In this document: piece after piece, positions 5,600 to 6,304 of the stretch
Position numbering within the stretch: position 1 is the stretch's first letter
Layout: every line of letters begins with the position of its first letter
Source of the DNA: JAAXTT01 sp964530215
GTDB lineage: Bacteria > Bacillota > Desulfotomaculia > Desulfotomaculales > Desulfocucumaceae
Assembly: GCA_964530215.1 (NCBI GenBank)
Contig: CAZHAJ010000110.1
Location: 1-6,304 of the forward strand
DNA length: 6,304 nucleotides
Reading direction: 5' to 3'
Made by a program: the position numbers and the translations under genes
Notes under the pieces: generated by a model
What the model was told of the DNA's origin: nothing
Databases searched by the model: none
Seen by the model: only the letters and a program-made list of their open reading frames with translations

Positions 5600-5630
5600 T
5601 TGTATAGACATCTTAGGAGATGCTTAAGTG
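5600..5630 (+). other. attR: right attachment site (core AGGAGATG plus element-side arm)
   Basis: The core lies at 5615-5622 with centre 5618.5. The element-side arm TTGTAT (5600-5605) mirrors ATACAA of attL at the same distance from the core. On the right, CTTAAGTG begins the resumed prkA reading frame. An in-frame TAG (5614-5616) stands immediately before GAG ATG, so the C-terminal half cannot be read from upstream within the element. Confidence 0.82.
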
Positions 5631-6304
5631 CGATGAAAAGTTTTTATGGGATCTGCTTTCCCTTTCACAGGAGGGTAATTTTAAAGCAGGAAGATTTGCA
5701 CTTATATATGCAGATGAAATGATTGTTGCCCATACCAATGAAAGTGAGTACAAAACCTTTATTGCCAATAAAAAAAATGAAGCCTTACAGTCCAGGATTA
5801 TAGTCTTGAAGATACCTTATAATCTCAAGGTCAGTGATGAGAAAAAGATTTATGAAAAACTTATCTTGCAAAGTGACCTTAGGGATATTCACATAGCTCC
5901 ACATTCCTTGAAGGTGGCCGGTATCTTTTCGGTTTTATCCAGGCTAAAGGAAAGTAAAAAGCAAGGGATGGACATCATCAAGAAAATGAAGCTATATGAC
6001 GGAGAGGATGTAGAGGATTTCAAGCAGAAAGATGTTTCCGAGCTTCGCAATGAATATAGCGACGAAGGTATGAGCGGTGTTGATCCTAGATATGTAATTA
6101 ACCGTTTATCATCAGCTCTTATTCGCACAACTACCCAATGTATAAACCCGTTAGATGTACTTAGAGCTCTTAAAGACGGCCTTGACCAACATGCTTCCAT
6201 CACCAAAGAGGAAAAAGACAGGTTGCTTAACTTTATTTCAATTGCACGTAAGGAATATGATGAGCTGGCCAAAAAGGAGATTCAAAAAGCCTTTGTCTAT
6301 TCTT
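5620..6304 (+). CDS. prkA: PrkA, C-terminal part (continues beyond window), silent until excision
   Basis: From ATG 5620 the frame is open to the right edge (228 codons and one base). It reads LKCDEKFLWDLL, QEGNFKAGRFALIYADEMIV, AHTNESEYKTFI, NKKNEALQSRIIV, IPYNLKV, DIHIAPHSLKVA, KLYDGEDVE, DEGMSGVDPRYVINRLSSAL, NPLDVLRALKDGLDQH, FISIARKEYDELAKKEIQKAF. This is the strongly conserved second half of PrkA, covering the rest of the AAA+ module and part of the C-terminal kinase-like region. About 150 residues should follow outside the window. It is in the same frame as the 301 start once 4,554 bp are removed. No Shine-Dalgarno at useful spacing precedes 5620 and a TAG stands just upstream, so independent translation is unlikely; after excision it becomes codons 257 onward of full PrkA. 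No internal stop or frameshift is present. In many spore formers prkA is followed by yhbH and spoVR, which would be expected to the right. Confidence 0.95.
   Translation, partial: MLKCDEKFLWDLLSLSQEGNFKAGRFALIYADEMIVAHTNESEYKTFIANKKNEALQSRIIVLKIPYNLKVSDEKKIYEKLILQSDLRDIHIAPHSLKVAGIFSVLSRLKESKKQGMDIIKKMKLYDGEDVEDFKQKDVSELRNEYSDEGMSGVDPRYVINRLSSALIRTTTQCINPLDVLRALKDGLDQHASITKEEKDRLLNFISIARKEYDELAKKEIQKAFVYS

Larger units (their letters stand above)
1061..5622. mobile_element. 4,554-bp skin-like intervening element inserted in prkA
   Basis: The element is bounded by direct repeats AGGAGATG at 1061-1068 and 5615-5622, offset by 4,554 bp (1,518 x 3). It contains its own large serine recombinase next to the right end, an HTH-ImmA/IrrE gene, an mscS gene on the opposite strand and possibly one small ORF. 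Removing one repeat plus the intervening DNA rejoins PrkA codon 256 (ATG) to CTT AAG TGC GAT and gives MEFQEM-LKCDEKFLW, as in intact PrkA homologues. Known elements of this kind interrupt sigK (skin), spsM, gerE, spoVFB or spoVR in various spore formers and are excised by serine recombinases during sporulation. The boundaries and frame are seen directly; excision in sporulating cells is inferred. At about 4.6 kb it would be small beside the tens-of-kilobases skin of B. subtilis. It carries no recognisable phage structural or replication genes. Confidence 0.92.

Overview
The window comes from a low-GC, endospore-forming Firmicute, most likely of class Clostridia. The evidence is a spore-former-type prkA gene, a YlzJ-like C-terminus upstream of it, AT-rich intergenic DNA with Gram-positive Shine-Dalgarno sequences, and TTG starts. 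The genus cannot be named from the sequence.

Layout. Positions 1-139 hold the 3' end of a YlzJ-like gene, closed by a strong terminator (145-183). prkA then starts at 301 (TTG), but its reading frame ends early at 1089, after 262 codons. The rest of prkA reappears at 5620 and runs off the right edge. Between the two halves is a 4,554-bp insertion bounded by an 8-bp direct repeat, AGGAGATG (1061-1068 and 5615-5622). Left to right, the insertion carries: a terminator just inside the left end; a 354-bp non-coding stretch with one good Spo0A-box match and a sigma-A-like promoter; a fused HTH (XRE)-ImmA/IrrE metallopeptidase gene (1444-2631, +); a perfect 19-bp bidirectional terminator; an MscS-type channel gene (2692-3714, -, possibly longer); a possible 33-residue ORF (3904-4005, -); and a large serine recombinase gene (4070-5590, +) that ends 24 bp before the right repeat.

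Main conclusion. The insertion length is a multiple of three. Recombination between the two AGGAGATG copies would rejoin prkA in frame and without a scar, giving ...MEFQEM-LKCDEKFLW..., which matches the PrkA family across the joint. The rebuilt attP has TTGTAT and ATACAA arms placed exactly symmetrically (13.5-18.5 bp) about the centre of the core, as expected for a serine integrase site. The layout parallels the skin element in sigK and other intervening elements of sporulation genes, where a serine recombinase excises the DNA in the mother cell. Here the target is prkA, itself a sporulation-associated gene. I infer a compact skin-like 'prkA intervening element'. Whether it is excised, and when, cannot be read from the sequence.

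How the parts may work together (inference): during growth the element disrupts prkA and its left terminator stops prkA transcripts. During sporulation the recombinase, perhaps with a directionality factor such as the small ORF, would excise a 4.55-kb circle and restore PrkA. The HTH-ImmA protein may regulate the element. The MscS channel looks like cargo.
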